Source: Pseudomonadota bacterium (lineage in GTDB: Bacteria > Pseudomonadota > Alphaproteobacteria > Rhizobiales > Devosiaceae). Taken from it: a stretch of DNA of 17,529 bases. The translations under genes were made by a program, and so were the position numbers. The DNA lies in assembly GCA_023428425.1 (NCBI GenBank), contig JAEYYP010000320.1:1-17529 (forward strand). Reading direction: 5' to 3'. Below are positions 7,000 to 14,339 of this stretch, piece after piece (positions within the stretch are counted from its first letter, which is position 1; each line of letters starts with the position of its first letter). Under the pieces are notes generated by a model, which worked only from the letters and a program-made list of their open reading frames with translations, was not told the DNA's origin and searched no databases.

Positions 7000-7737
7000 A
7001 TGGCAACCGAGAACGAACTCATCGACCTGCTGGTGGCGGCGCAGCGCGCGCGACGTTCCGAGGTCGATGCTACCCTCTTCGCAGACATAGACCGCGCCGC
7101 GGCCTATCGCATCCAAGCTGGCGTGCTGTCGGCGCTGGGCGAAACGCCCGGGCTCATCAAGACGGCCGTGCAGCCTGACGGGGTCGGCATCGCTGCACCG
7201 ATCTTCGCATCGCGGTTCGGCGAGTCCGGCGGCTTCTCGCTTTCGGGGTCGACGGTCACCGGCCTGGAGGTCGAGGTCGGCCTTGTTCTCGGCGACGACC
7301 TTGCGACCGAAGCGGCCATTGCCGACGAGGTCGCCATCATCGAGGCCATCGATCATTATTTCGTCGGCATCGAGGTTTGCGGCACGCGTTTCGTCGACCG
7401 TGGGCTCGCCAGCGTACAGGCCGGACTTGCCGACAACATGTCGTCCTATGGCTATGTCATCAACCCAGCCGCCCGCGAGCTGGGCGCCGACATAGAGGGA
7501 TTTGACGTTCAGTTGACGCTGAATGGCGCCCAGCTACACGCGGGTCCGGCGAAGCACAGCTTCGGTACGGTTCTGAATTCCTTCGTCCGGTACGCCCGGG
7601 CGCAGGTGCCTGCCTATCCGCTCAAGGCTGGAACGATCGTCACCACCGGGTCACTCTGCGGCCTGGTACCAGTGTCCGGCACCGGCCGCGTCGAGGCAGT
7701 GTTCGGCAATCACAAGGTCGAGTTCACGCTCGCCTGA
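7000..7737 (+). CDS. Fumarylacetoacetate hydrolase superfamily protein, 2-keto-4-pentenoate hydratase-like
   Basis: A 245-residue soluble enzyme with the layout of the MhpD/2-oxopent-4-enoate hydratase branch of the FAH superfamily, which acts on 2-oxo acids from aromatic or sugar-acid breakdown with a divalent metal. The likely metal ligands are the E-x-E pair E90 and E92 (TGLEVEVGLVLGDDL) and E125 (GIEVCG); the C-terminal GTIVTTGSLCGLVPV strand matches the family's GD.V..GS...PV segment. GGAGG at 6986-6990 abuts the ATG at 6991 but sits 9 nt before the ATG at 7000, which decides the start. An AT-rich patch upstream (CATAAT at 6965-6970) may be a -10 element, but no good -35 is visible. It lies 20 bp before mazG, so the two are probably co-transcribed. 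The substrate is unknown. Confidence 0.8.
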   Translation: MATENELIDLLVAAQRARRSEVDATLFADIDRAAAYRIQAGVLSALGETPGLIKTAVQPDGVGIAAPIFASRFGESGGFSLSGSTVTGLEVEVGLVLGDDLATEAAIADEVAIIEAIDHYFVGIEVCGTRFVDRGLASVQAGLADNMSSYGYVINPAARELGADIEGFDVQLTLNGAQLHAGPAKHSFGTVLNSFVRYARAQVPAYPLKAGTIVTTGSLCGLVPVSGTGRVEAVFGNHKVEFTLA

Positions 7738-7757
7738 GTTTCTTCTCGGAGTTCCCC

Positions 7758-8567
7758 ATGGAGCCGTCCCGCGACCTCTCCCGGCTGCTCGAAATCATGG
7801 CGGCGCTCCGCAACCCGGATGGCGGGTGCCCCTGGGATCTCGAGCAGGATTTCGCCTCGATCTCGAACTACACCATCGAGGAAGCCTACGAGGTGGCCGA
7901 TGCCATCGAGCGCAAGGACTTTTCCGACCTGCGCGAGGAGCTCGGCGACCTTCTGCTCCAGCCCATCTACCATGCGCAGATGGCCTCCGAGCAAGGGCTG
8001 TTCGACATTGGCGATGTCATCTTTGCCATTACCGAGAAGCTGATACGGCGACATCCCCATGTGTTCGGTGAGGAAGCAGCTCGAAACGCCGGTGGCGCCA
8101 AGGCGAAGTGGGACGAGGTGAAGGCCGAGGAACGGGCGAAGAAGGCGGCCCGCAAGCAGTCCGAAGCGACGTCGCTGCTCGACGATGTTCCAAATGTGCT
8201 CCCTGCCCTGGCCCGCGCCGAAAAGCTGAGCCGCCGGGCTGCCAGCGTGCAGTTCGACTGGCCGGACTGGCGTGAGACTCTCGCCAAGGTGCGCGAGGAA
8301 CTCGAAGAGGTCCAGGCCGCAGCGGAGGCCAGCGCGAAGGAAAAAGTGCAGGAGGAAGTTGGCGACCTGCTCTTTGCCGCCGCCAATCTCGCCCGCAAGC
8401 TGGGCATCGAACCCGAGGCGGCCTTGCGCGACGCCAATGCCAAGTTCACCCGACGCTTTCGCTACGTCGAGCAGCGCGCCCGGCAGGATGCAGTCCCGCT
8501 GGGCGAAGCCGGGCTCGAACGGCTGGATGGCTACTGGAACGAAATCCGCGGCCGCGAACGAACCTAG
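7758..8567 (+). CDS. mazG: Nucleoside triphosphate pyrophosphohydrolase MazG
   Basis: MazG hydrolyses (d)NTPs to the monophosphate and pyrophosphate, cleaning aberrant nucleotides and in E. coli lowering ppGpp under starvation. The 269-residue length is that of two-domain MazG. Each half carries the all-alpha NTP-PPase metal-binding pattern: EEAYE at 41-45 with EELGD at 60-64, and EELEE at 180-184 with EEVGD at 199-203. The N-terminal LRNPDGGCPWDLEQ segment is characteristic. CGGAG lies upstream of the ATG at 7758. It probably shares a transcript with the FAH-family gene and converges with hflX: the last four bases (8564-8567, CTAG) contain both stop codons. Confidence 0.95.
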   Translation: MEPSRDLSRLLEIMAALRNPDGGCPWDLEQDFASISNYTIEEAYEVADAIERKDFSDLREELGDLLLQPIYHAQMASEQGLFDIGDVIFAITEKLIRRHPHVFGEEAARNAGGAKAKWDEVKAEERAKKAARKQSEATSLLDDVPNVLPALARAEKLSRRAASVQFDWPDWRETLAKVREELEEVQAAAEASAKEKVQEEVGDLLFAAANLARKLGIEPEAALRDANAKFTRRFRYVEQRARQDAVPLGEAGLERLDGYWNEIRGRERT

Positions 8568-9943
8568 GCGGCGTCGGCGCCTTCGATGTGTCCGGCGAAG
8601 CGTTGCGAGAAGGCCGCGGAGTGCCGTGGTTCGACCCGGACTTCGTAGACCTGCCCGACCTCGTCCGGTTCGCCGCGCGAAATGATTTCGGCGTGTCCGT
8701 AGAGCCAGCCGACCGCCGCGCCATCGGTGTGCGGCACCAGCACCCTGTAAGTGCGTGCCTGCGCCGCGAGCACCGTCTCGATGGTGCCGAGCAGAGTATC
8801 GAGCCCCTGCCCGGTCTGTGCCGAAACTGGCACGGTCGCGGTCCCCTTGCCCATCGGCACGATGCGGGACAGAGGCGGCACGCCGTTTTCGTCGGCGTCG
8901 GGCAGCAGGTCGATCTTGTTCCAGACCTCGATGATCGGCGTCTTTTCGGCATCGACGCCGAGCTCGTCGAGTACCTTCAGCACATCGCCCGCCTGCGCTG
9001 CGCTATCATGGTTGGCGACGTCGCGGACGTGCAGGATGATGTTCGCGTCGGTCACTTCCTCCAGCGTCGCCCGGAAGGCGGCGACAAGGTCATGCGGCAA
9101 CTCGGAGACGAAGCCGACCGTGTCGGACAGCATGACTTCGCGGCCATGTGGAAGGGCGAGTTTTCGCACGGTGGTATCGAGAGTCGCGAAGAGCAGGTCC
9201 TTGGCGAACACCCCTGCCCCGGTCAGCGCGTTGAAGATGCTCGATTTTCCGGCATTGGTGTAGCCAACGAGCGCCACCACGGGAAAGGCGATAGCCTCGC
9301 GCTTGGCCTTTTGCTGGCCACGCGTCAGCCGCACTTTCTCCAGCCGCTCTTCGAGCGCCTTGATCCGCTCCTGCAGCTGCCGGCGGTCGCTTTCGAGCTG
9401 CGTTTCACCGGGGCCGCCCATGAAGCCCATGCCGCCGGAGCCGCGCTGCCGTTCGAGGTGGGTCCAGCTGCGGACCAGCCGGCTCTTCTGGTAGTTGAGA
9501 TGCGCCAGCTCGACCTGCAGCACGCCTTCGCGGGTTGCGGCGCGATCGCCGAAAATCTCGAGGATCAGCCCGGTCCGGTCCAGCACCTTGGCGCCGGTTT
9601 CCTTCTCGAGGTTGCGCTGCTGGATCGGGTGCAGCGGAGCATCGACAAGCAGGACGTCGAGCTTCTCGGCCTTCACGCGCTCCTTGAGATCGGCGACGTG
9701 ACCACCGCCGATGAAGGTAGCGGGCTTGATCTCGCGGACCTTGACGATCTCGGAGAACACCACGGTCACGTCGATGGCGCCCGCGAGGCCCTCGAACTCG
9801 GCCTGTCGTGCCTCGATGGCATGCCCGCTCGGCAGTGCACGTACGTCGGGCACCACGAGCCCAACGCGCCATGGCACGGCGCGCTGGTCGACCGTGCGCT
9901 CACGGCCCACCTTGCGGTCTTCGTCGTCGAAATCGTCCGTCAT
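8564..9943 (-). CDS. hflX: GTPase HflX, ribosome-splitting/rescue factor
   Basis: HflX is a translational GTPase of the OBG-HflX group that binds the 50S subunit and splits stalled or heat-damaged ribosomes. The 459-residue protein has the N-terminal HflX domain up to about residue 165, the glycine-rich linker motif GGPGETQLE at 176-184, a coiled-coil stretch at 185-217, then the G domain: G1 GYTNAGKSS at 227-235, G3 DTVGF at 274-278, G4 NKID at 342-345 and an SAQ G5 at 374-376. A short C-terminal domain follows. The start has AAGGA a few nt upstream and lies 7 bp after the hfq stop, so it is translated from the hfq transcript. Confidence 0.96.
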   Translation of the reverse strand: MTDDFDDEDRKVGRERTVDQRAVPWRVGLVVPDVRALPSGHAIEARQAEFEGLAGAIDVTVVFSEIVKVREIKPATFIGGGHVADLKERVKAEKLDVLLVDAPLHPIQQRNLEKETGAKVLDRTGLILEIFGDRAATREGVLQVELAHLNYQKSRLVRSWTHLERQRGSGGMGFMGGPGETQLESDRRQLQERIKALEERLEKVRLTRGQQKAKREAIAFPVVALVGYTNAGKSSIFNALTGAGVFAKDLLFATLDTTVRKLALPHGREVMLSDTVGFVSELPHDLVAAFRATLEEVTDANIILHVRDVANHDSAAQAGDVLKVLDELGVDAEKTPIIEVWNKIDLLPDADENGVPPLSRIVPMGKGTATVPVSAQTGQGLDTLLGTIETVLAAQARTYRVLVPHTDGAAVGWLYGHAEIISRGEPDEVGQVYEVRVEPRHSAAFSQRFAGHIEGADAA

Positions 9944-9950
9944 GTAATCC

Positions 9951-10199
9951 TTAGTCGTCCGTCGCGTGCTCAGGGTCGAACAGCTGGATCGGCGCGCCCG
10001 GCATTATGGTCGAGATGGCGTGCTTGTAGACCAGCTGCGACTGGGCGTCGCGGCGGAGCAGCAGGCAGAAATTGTCGAACCAGGTGATCACGCCCTGCAG
10101 CTTGACGCCGTTGACGAGGAATATCGTCACCGGGACTTTCTGCTTGCGAACGTGGTTGAGGAAGGCATCCTGGAGGTTCTGGGTCTTCTCGCTGGGCAT
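9951..10199 (-). CDS. hfq: RNA chaperone Hfq
   Basis: Hfq is a hexameric Sm-like RNA chaperone that pairs small RNAs with mRNAs. The 82-residue protein has the expected start QNLQDAFLNHVRK (8-20), the Sm1 strand region with VNGVKLQGVITWFDNF (29-44) and the Sm2 motif YKHAIST (58-64). The C-terminal tail is short, as usual in alphaproteobacteria, and ends in acidic residues. AGAGG lies 7 nt before the ATG. Its position between ntrX and hflX is the arrangement known in Rhizobiales, where hfq (nrfA) affects nifA expression and many sRNAs. Confidence 0.98.
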   Translation of the reverse strand: MPSEKTQNLQDAFLNHVRKQKVPVTIFLVNGVKLQGVITWFDNFCLLLRRDAQSQLVYKHAISTIMPGAPIQLFDPEHATDD

Positions 10200-10315
10200 T
10201 CTTTGGCCTCTTGTCGTAGCTGGAGCCCGCTTAACACCGGCACAGCCACATTGCTATCCGGACAGCGGACCGCCATCCCCCGTCCCGTTTCGTCGATCCC
10301 CCAACTCGCACGGTC

Positions 10316-10344
10316 AGTATGGCACAGAAGATTTTTCGTGCCTA
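10316..10344 (-). promoter_or_regulatory. Weak candidate promoter for hfq-hflX over an imperfect inverted repeat
   Basis: In the 178-bp ntrX-hfq gap, the minus strand shows TAGGCA (10344-10339), 17 nt, then CATACT (10321-10316), each matching consensus at about 4 of 6 positions. The spacer falls within a 22-bp imperfect inverted repeat (10321-10342, GGCAC...GTGCC ends), which could be an operator. No intrinsic terminator after ntrX was seen, so read-through is possible. Confidence 0.25.
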
Positions 10345-10377
10345 CCCGCCCGAGAAGGTGGTTGTCCCGCCGTTCTG

Positions 10378-11757
10378 CTACAGGCCGAGCGACTTGATCT
10401 TGCGATGCAGAGCACTGCGCTCCATGCCGACGAACTCGGCCGTCTTCGAGATGTTCCCGCCAAAGCGTTCGATCTGGGCCAGCAGGTACTGCCGTTCGAA
10501 CACTTCCCGCGCGTCCCTCAGTGGCAGGCTCATCAGGTGGGCCGACGAGTCGCTGTCGCCCACAGTCGGCAGGACTTCGCCGATATCGGAGGGCAGAAGC
10601 GCCGCCGTGATGATCCCGTCCGCAGGGGCCTGATCCTTCACGAGAATGAGCAGCCGTTCGATCGAGTTGCGCAACTGCCGTGCGTTCCCCGGCCAATCCT
10701 GGGCCTGGAGTACGGCGACAGCATCCGATCCGATTGAGAGACTGCGCAGATTATGCAGCTTGCAGATCTGTTCGATGAATATGTCCACCAGCGGCGGTAC
10801 GTCCTCGCGACGTTCCTTGAGCGGCGTCAGATGCAGCGGCACGATGGACAGGCGGTGGAACAAGTCAGAGCGGAACTGGCCCGCCTCGATCAGCGACCCG
10901 ACGTTCTGCGAACTCGAGGTTACGACGCGAACGTCGATCGGCACCGCCACGGCCCCGCCGACCCGGTTGAACTTGCTCTCCACCAGGGTCCTGAGCAGGG
11001 CTTGCTGGGCCGTCGCCGGCAGCGTGCCGACTTCAGAGAGATAGAGCGTGCCGCCATGCGCTCTCTCGAACGCCCCGACCTCGGTGCGCAGGGTCCCCGT
11101 CTTTTCGCGGGTCTCGCGACCGAACAACACGACCTGCACTTCGTCCGGCGAGTAGAGCGAGCAGTTGATCTCGACGAACGGCGCCTCGGCGCGCAGGCTC
11201 TTCTGGTGGATCAGGCGCGCGCAGAGCCCCTTCCCGGTGCCAGAGGAACCGGAGATGAAGATACGCGAGTTGGTCGGCGCCGATTTGTCGATGACGCCGC
11301 GCACGGCCTGCAGTGCCGGCGATGCGCCGATAAGCTCCACGGTCTTGTTCGAGCGCTCGCGCAGGTCCGCGACCTCGTTCTTGAGCCGCGCCGCCTCCAT
11401 CGCCCTTTGCGTGATCAAGAGCAGCCGGTCGACCTTGAACGGCTTCTCGATATAGTCGTAAGCGCCGCGCCGGATAGCGCTGACCGCCGTCTCGACGTTG
11501 CCGTGGCCCGAGATCATCACCACCGGCATGTCGGGGTGCTGCGCCTGGAACACGTCGAGCAGTTGCAGCCCGTCGAGCCGGCTGCCCTGCATCCAGATGT
11601 CGAGGAACACCAGGCTCGGTCGTCGCCGCGCGATTTCGTTGAGCCCGGAATCGGCGTCATGGGCCTGTCGGGTTTCGTAGCCCTCGTCTTCGAGGATGCC
11701 CGCGATCAGGTCGCGAATATCGTCCTCGTCATCGATGATCAGGATGTCAAGGGCCAT
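10378..11757 (-). CDS. ntrX: Response regulator NtrX, with degenerate AAA+ domain
   Basis: NtrX is the partner of NtrY; in alphaproteobacteria it is linked to nitrogen metabolism, redox/oxygen sensing, cell envelope and cell cycle. The 459-residue protein has an intact receiver domain (D9, D10, phosphoacceptor D53, S83, K105), an AAA+ domain (Walker A GSSGTGKG at 170-177; arginine-finger region FRSDLFHRL at 295-303) and a Fis-type helix-turn-helix (432-457). Two key features are altered: the GAFTGA loop reads REKTGT (217-222), and the Walker B motif is LYLSE (238-242), with Ser241 in place of Asp. Loss of GAFTGA is a feature of this protein group and implies it does not activate sigma-54; the Walker B change further suggests poor ATP hydrolysis. 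The ATG overlaps the ntrY stop by one base (TGATG), with GGAG 8 nt upstream. Confidence 0.94.
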   Translation of the reverse strand: MALDILIIDDEDDIRDLIAGILEDEGYETRQAHDADSGLNEIARRRPSLVFLDIWMQGSRLDGLQLLDVFQAQHPDMPVVMISGHGNVETAVSAIRRGAYDYIEKPFKVDRLLLITQRAMEAARLKNEVADLRERSNKTVELIGASPALQAVRGVIDKSAPTNSRIFISGSSGTGKGLCARLIHQKSLRAEAPFVEINCSLYSPDEVQVVLFGRETREKTGTLRTEVGAFERAHGGTLYLSEVGTLPATAQQALLRTLVESKFNRVGGAVAVPIDVRVVTSSSQNVGSLIEAGQFRSDLFHRLSIVPLHLTPLKERREDVPPLVDIFIEQICKLHNLRSLSIGSDAVAVLQAQDWPGNARQLRNSIERLLILVKDQAPADGIITAALLPSDIGEVLPTVGDSDSSAHLMSLPLRDAREVFERQYLLAQIERFGGNISKTAEFVGMERSALHRKIKSLGL

Positions 11758-14150
11758 CAGCTATTCTCCGCCGCCTGCAATTGCGGTTCCCCTTTATTAT
11801 CGCGTTCAGGTTCTGCCCCACCCGCTGCGCCTTCAACCACCATCGGAGCGGACTGCTGATCCGCTCCAGTGGCGACGGAGGACGTGTCGGCATCCCCCTC
11901 GTCCTCTCCTGCGCGGCGCAGCGGCAGGGTGAAGGTGAACGCGGCGCCGGTGCGCCCGTTCTCGTCCGGCTCGGCGTCCACCAGGTCCACCTTGCCGCCA
12001 TGCTGTTCAATGATCTTGGCCACGATCGCGAGCCCCAGGCCGGTGCCCTTCTCGCGTGTGGTAACGTAGGGCTCCAGCAACCGGTTGCGGTTCTCCTTGG
12101 GCCAACCCTTGCCGTTGTCCGATATGGTCAGCCGCACCATCTCGCCTTCGAGATGAGCTTCGACATTGATGCGCGGATCCTTGATCGCCTCGATGCCGGC
12201 GCCCTCGATGGCCTCCACGGCGTTCTTGATGAGGTTGGTCAGCACCTGGCTGATAAGCCGCCCGTCGAACATGGCGATGATGGGCTCTTCGGGCAGGTCC
12301 ATGGTCACCGCCACTTCGGGCAGGCGGACGCTTTCGAGGAAGACCGCCTGGCGGATCGCATCGGTGAGATCGCCCTTTTCCGGCCTCGCTTCCGGCATGC
12401 GCGCAAAGGAGGAGAACTCGTCGACCATGGTGCCGATGGCGCCCACCTGGCGGACGATGGTGTCGATGCACTTGTCGAACACGTCGAGGTCGCCTTCGAG
12501 CTTGCTCGAGTAGCGGCGGCGCAGGCGTTCGGCCGAGAGCTGTATGGGGGTCAGAGGGTTCTTGATTTCGTGGGCGATACGCCGCGCCACATCCGCCCAC
12601 GCGCCGGTGCGCTGGGCCGAAAGCAGGTCGGTGATGTCGTCGAGCGTCACGACGAAGCCCTTGGATTCCGTCATCGTCCCCTCGCGCGTCAGTTGCACCT
12701 GGTAGGTGCGGTAATCGGGGCCTGAGCCGATCTCGACCTGGTCTCGCACCTGACCGCGCCGAGCCGACTTGGCGCGCTCGATGAATGGCGCCAGCACCGG
12801 GATGACCTCGTCGAGGCGCCGGCCGACCAAGGAGACTTCGTCGCTACCCACCATTTCGGCGGCGCGGGCGTTGACCAGCGTGATCGAGCCGAACGGGTCG
12901 AGCCCGATGATGCCGGCGGACACGCCTTCCACCACGGCCTCGGTGAAGTGGCGGCGCTTCTCGTTGATCTCGTTGGCTTCCAGCAGTTCGACGCGCTGCG
13001 ACCTGAGCTGCTGGGTCATGGTGTTGAAGCGGTTGGTCAGGTCGCGCAGGTCCCCCCTGCCCGCCTGCACCGGCACCCGCACGTCGAGGTCACCCTCGGA
13101 AACCCGGCTCGACGCAATCATCAGGTTGCGGATCGGATCAACGAAGCGGTTGGCGAGCGCGATGCCGATCCACACGGCCGCCAGCAGCAGCACGAGCGCG
13201 AGGCCGACATACATGAGCGCGAAGGTGATCTGGAACACCAGCCGGTTGCTCGCATACTCGCGGTATTCGGTGATGTTCTCGTCGGTCAGCCGCATGAACT
13301 CGAGGACCTCGGGGTCCACCGGGCGCGCCACGAGTAGGTAGACGTCGTCGTAGCCCCGCAGCTTGACGACGGAGCCGACCATGTTCGTCCGGCCTGGGGC
13401 AATCTCGGTCGGCGCGCCCTCCCCGACGCCCGAGGTGAGGGCCCCCGACAGGCGCGGAGCGGCACCGGGCACGTTGATCTGCGCGCGCATAAGCACGTTG
13501 CCGCTCGACGACATGAGGTAGGCAAACGGCAGCGATCGGGTCGTGGCCAACGCCGTGAGGATGCGCTGGAAGGTGTCCCTGTCGGTCTCGAAGGTGGAAC
13601 GGGAGGCCTCGAGCTCGTTTGCGACCCAGATGATGTCATCACGCAGCACCTGCGAGTGCTCGCGTCGGTAGGAACTGGCCACCACGCGGGAGGAATCGAC
13701 GATGGTGCGCGTTCGCTCGCTGAACCACTGGTCCAGGCCCTGGTTGAGCGAGATCATCGCCACGATCGCGACGAGCAGGGCCGGGACCGCGGCCACCATG
13801 GCGAACATCGCCACCATCCGGACCTGCAGGCCGGCACCCGCCTGCGCCCGCAGCCGCGCCTGAATCAGCAGACCCGCCTCGGTCAGCACGAGGGCCACGA
13901 CCGCCAGCACGAGCAGTCCGTTGACGACCCAGATGACCGTCCAGACTTCAGGGGTCGGCTCGATGTCGGTCGCGCCGGTCATGATCAGGAACGAGCCCGA
14001 TGACACGAACACCGACAGCAGCACGACGATCAGACCAAGGGTCCGTATCGCCTTTCGGCCGGCATCGCCAAAGATGCGTCGATCCCGCCGCGTCATGGCC
14101 GGCGCAGGTCGCATGGGCTCCGGCAATGTGTCGCTAGCGAGCGTTGTCAT
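11757..14150 (-). CDS. ntrY: Membrane sensor histidine kinase NtrY
   Basis: NtrY is the inner-membrane kinase of the NtrYX system. The 797-residue protein has transmembrane segments at about 38-58, 73-95, 112-134 and 308-332, with a periplasmic sensor region between the third and fourth. It continues with a HAMP domain (about 330-385), a PAS domain (about 398-510), and the kinase core: H-box IAHEIKNPLTP with His527, N-box NLIKNAVEA at 639-647, G1 DNGKGWP at 678-684 and G2 GTGLGLAI at 702-709. The last 50 residues are acidic, low-complexity and probably disordered. The start at 14150 has no clear Shine-Dalgarno; the ATG at codon 13 has GGAG just upstream and is a real alternative. It lies 184 bp after ntrC. 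Confidence 0.95.
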   Translation of the reverse strand: MTTLASDTLPEPMRPAPAMTRRDRRIFGDAGRKAIRTLGLIVVLLSVFVSSGSFLIMTGATDIEPTPEVWTVIWVVNGLLVLAVVALVLTEAGLLIQARLRAQAGAGLQVRMVAMFAMVAAVPALLVAIVAMISLNQGLDQWFSERTRTIVDSSRVVASSYRREHSQVLRDDIIWVANELEASRSTFETDRDTFQRILTALATTRSLPFAYLMSSSGNVLMRAQINVPGAAPRLSGALTSGVGEGAPTEIAPGRTNMVGSVVKLRGYDDVYLLVARPVDPEVLEFMRLTDENITEYREYASNRLVFQITFALMYVGLALVLLLAAVWIGIALANRFVDPIRNLMIASSRVSEGDLDVRVPVQAGRGDLRDLTNRFNTMTQQLRSQRVELLEANEINEKRRHFTEAVVEGVSAGIIGLDPFGSITLVNARAAEMVGSDEVSLVGRRLDEVIPVLAPFIERAKSARRGQVRDQVEIGSGPDYRTYQVQLTREGTMTESKGFVVTLDDITDLLSAQRTGAWADVARRIAHEIKNPLTPIQLSAERLRRRYSSKLEGDLDVFDKCIDTIVRQVGAIGTMVDEFSSFARMPEARPEKGDLTDAIRQAVFLESVRLPEVAVTMDLPEEPIIAMFDGRLISQVLTNLIKNAVEAIEGAGIEAIKDPRINVEAHLEGEMVRLTISDNGKGWPKENRNRLLEPYVTTREKGTGLGLAIVAKIIEQHGGKVDLVDAEPDENGRTGAAFTFTLPLRRAGEDEGDADTSSVATGADQQSAPMVVEGAAGGAEPERDNKGEPQLQAAENS

Positions 14151-14301
14151 CTATCGGAAAGCCGCAAATGCGCGTGGGGGCGCCAATGTCGCCCAGATTC
14201 AGAGACCCTTCAAGAAAATTGTTGCCAAAATGTGACACCGGGCCGGCGGGCAAAGCCGTCGCTTCCCAGCGGGAGCGCCGTCAGCTCGGCATTTGTGCAA
14301 C

Positions 14302-14339
14302 ACTGAGTGCAGCGATCACGAGGCCGTGAGTGACTCAGT
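14302..14339. promoter_or_regulatory. Nested inverted repeat at the end of ntrC
   Basis: ACTGAGT (14302-14308) and ACTCAGT (14333-14339) form a 7-bp outer stem, and TCACG (14316-14320) with CGTGA (14325-14329) an inner 5-bp hairpin with a 4-nt loop. The ntrC stop codon (14337-14335) lies in the outer arm. There is no T-run on the minus strand, so it is not a classic terminator; it could protect the ntrBC mRNA end or weaken read-through into ntrY. The rest of the 184-bp gap shows a further weak hairpin near 14260-14280 and an AT-richer patch near 14210-14230, but no convincing promoter. Confidence 0.3.

Noticed and set aside
14140..14240. Search for a sigma-54 (-24/-12) promoter before ntrY
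   Set aside because: TGGC and TTGC-like pieces are present but none has the required spacing between the GG and GC dinucleotides.
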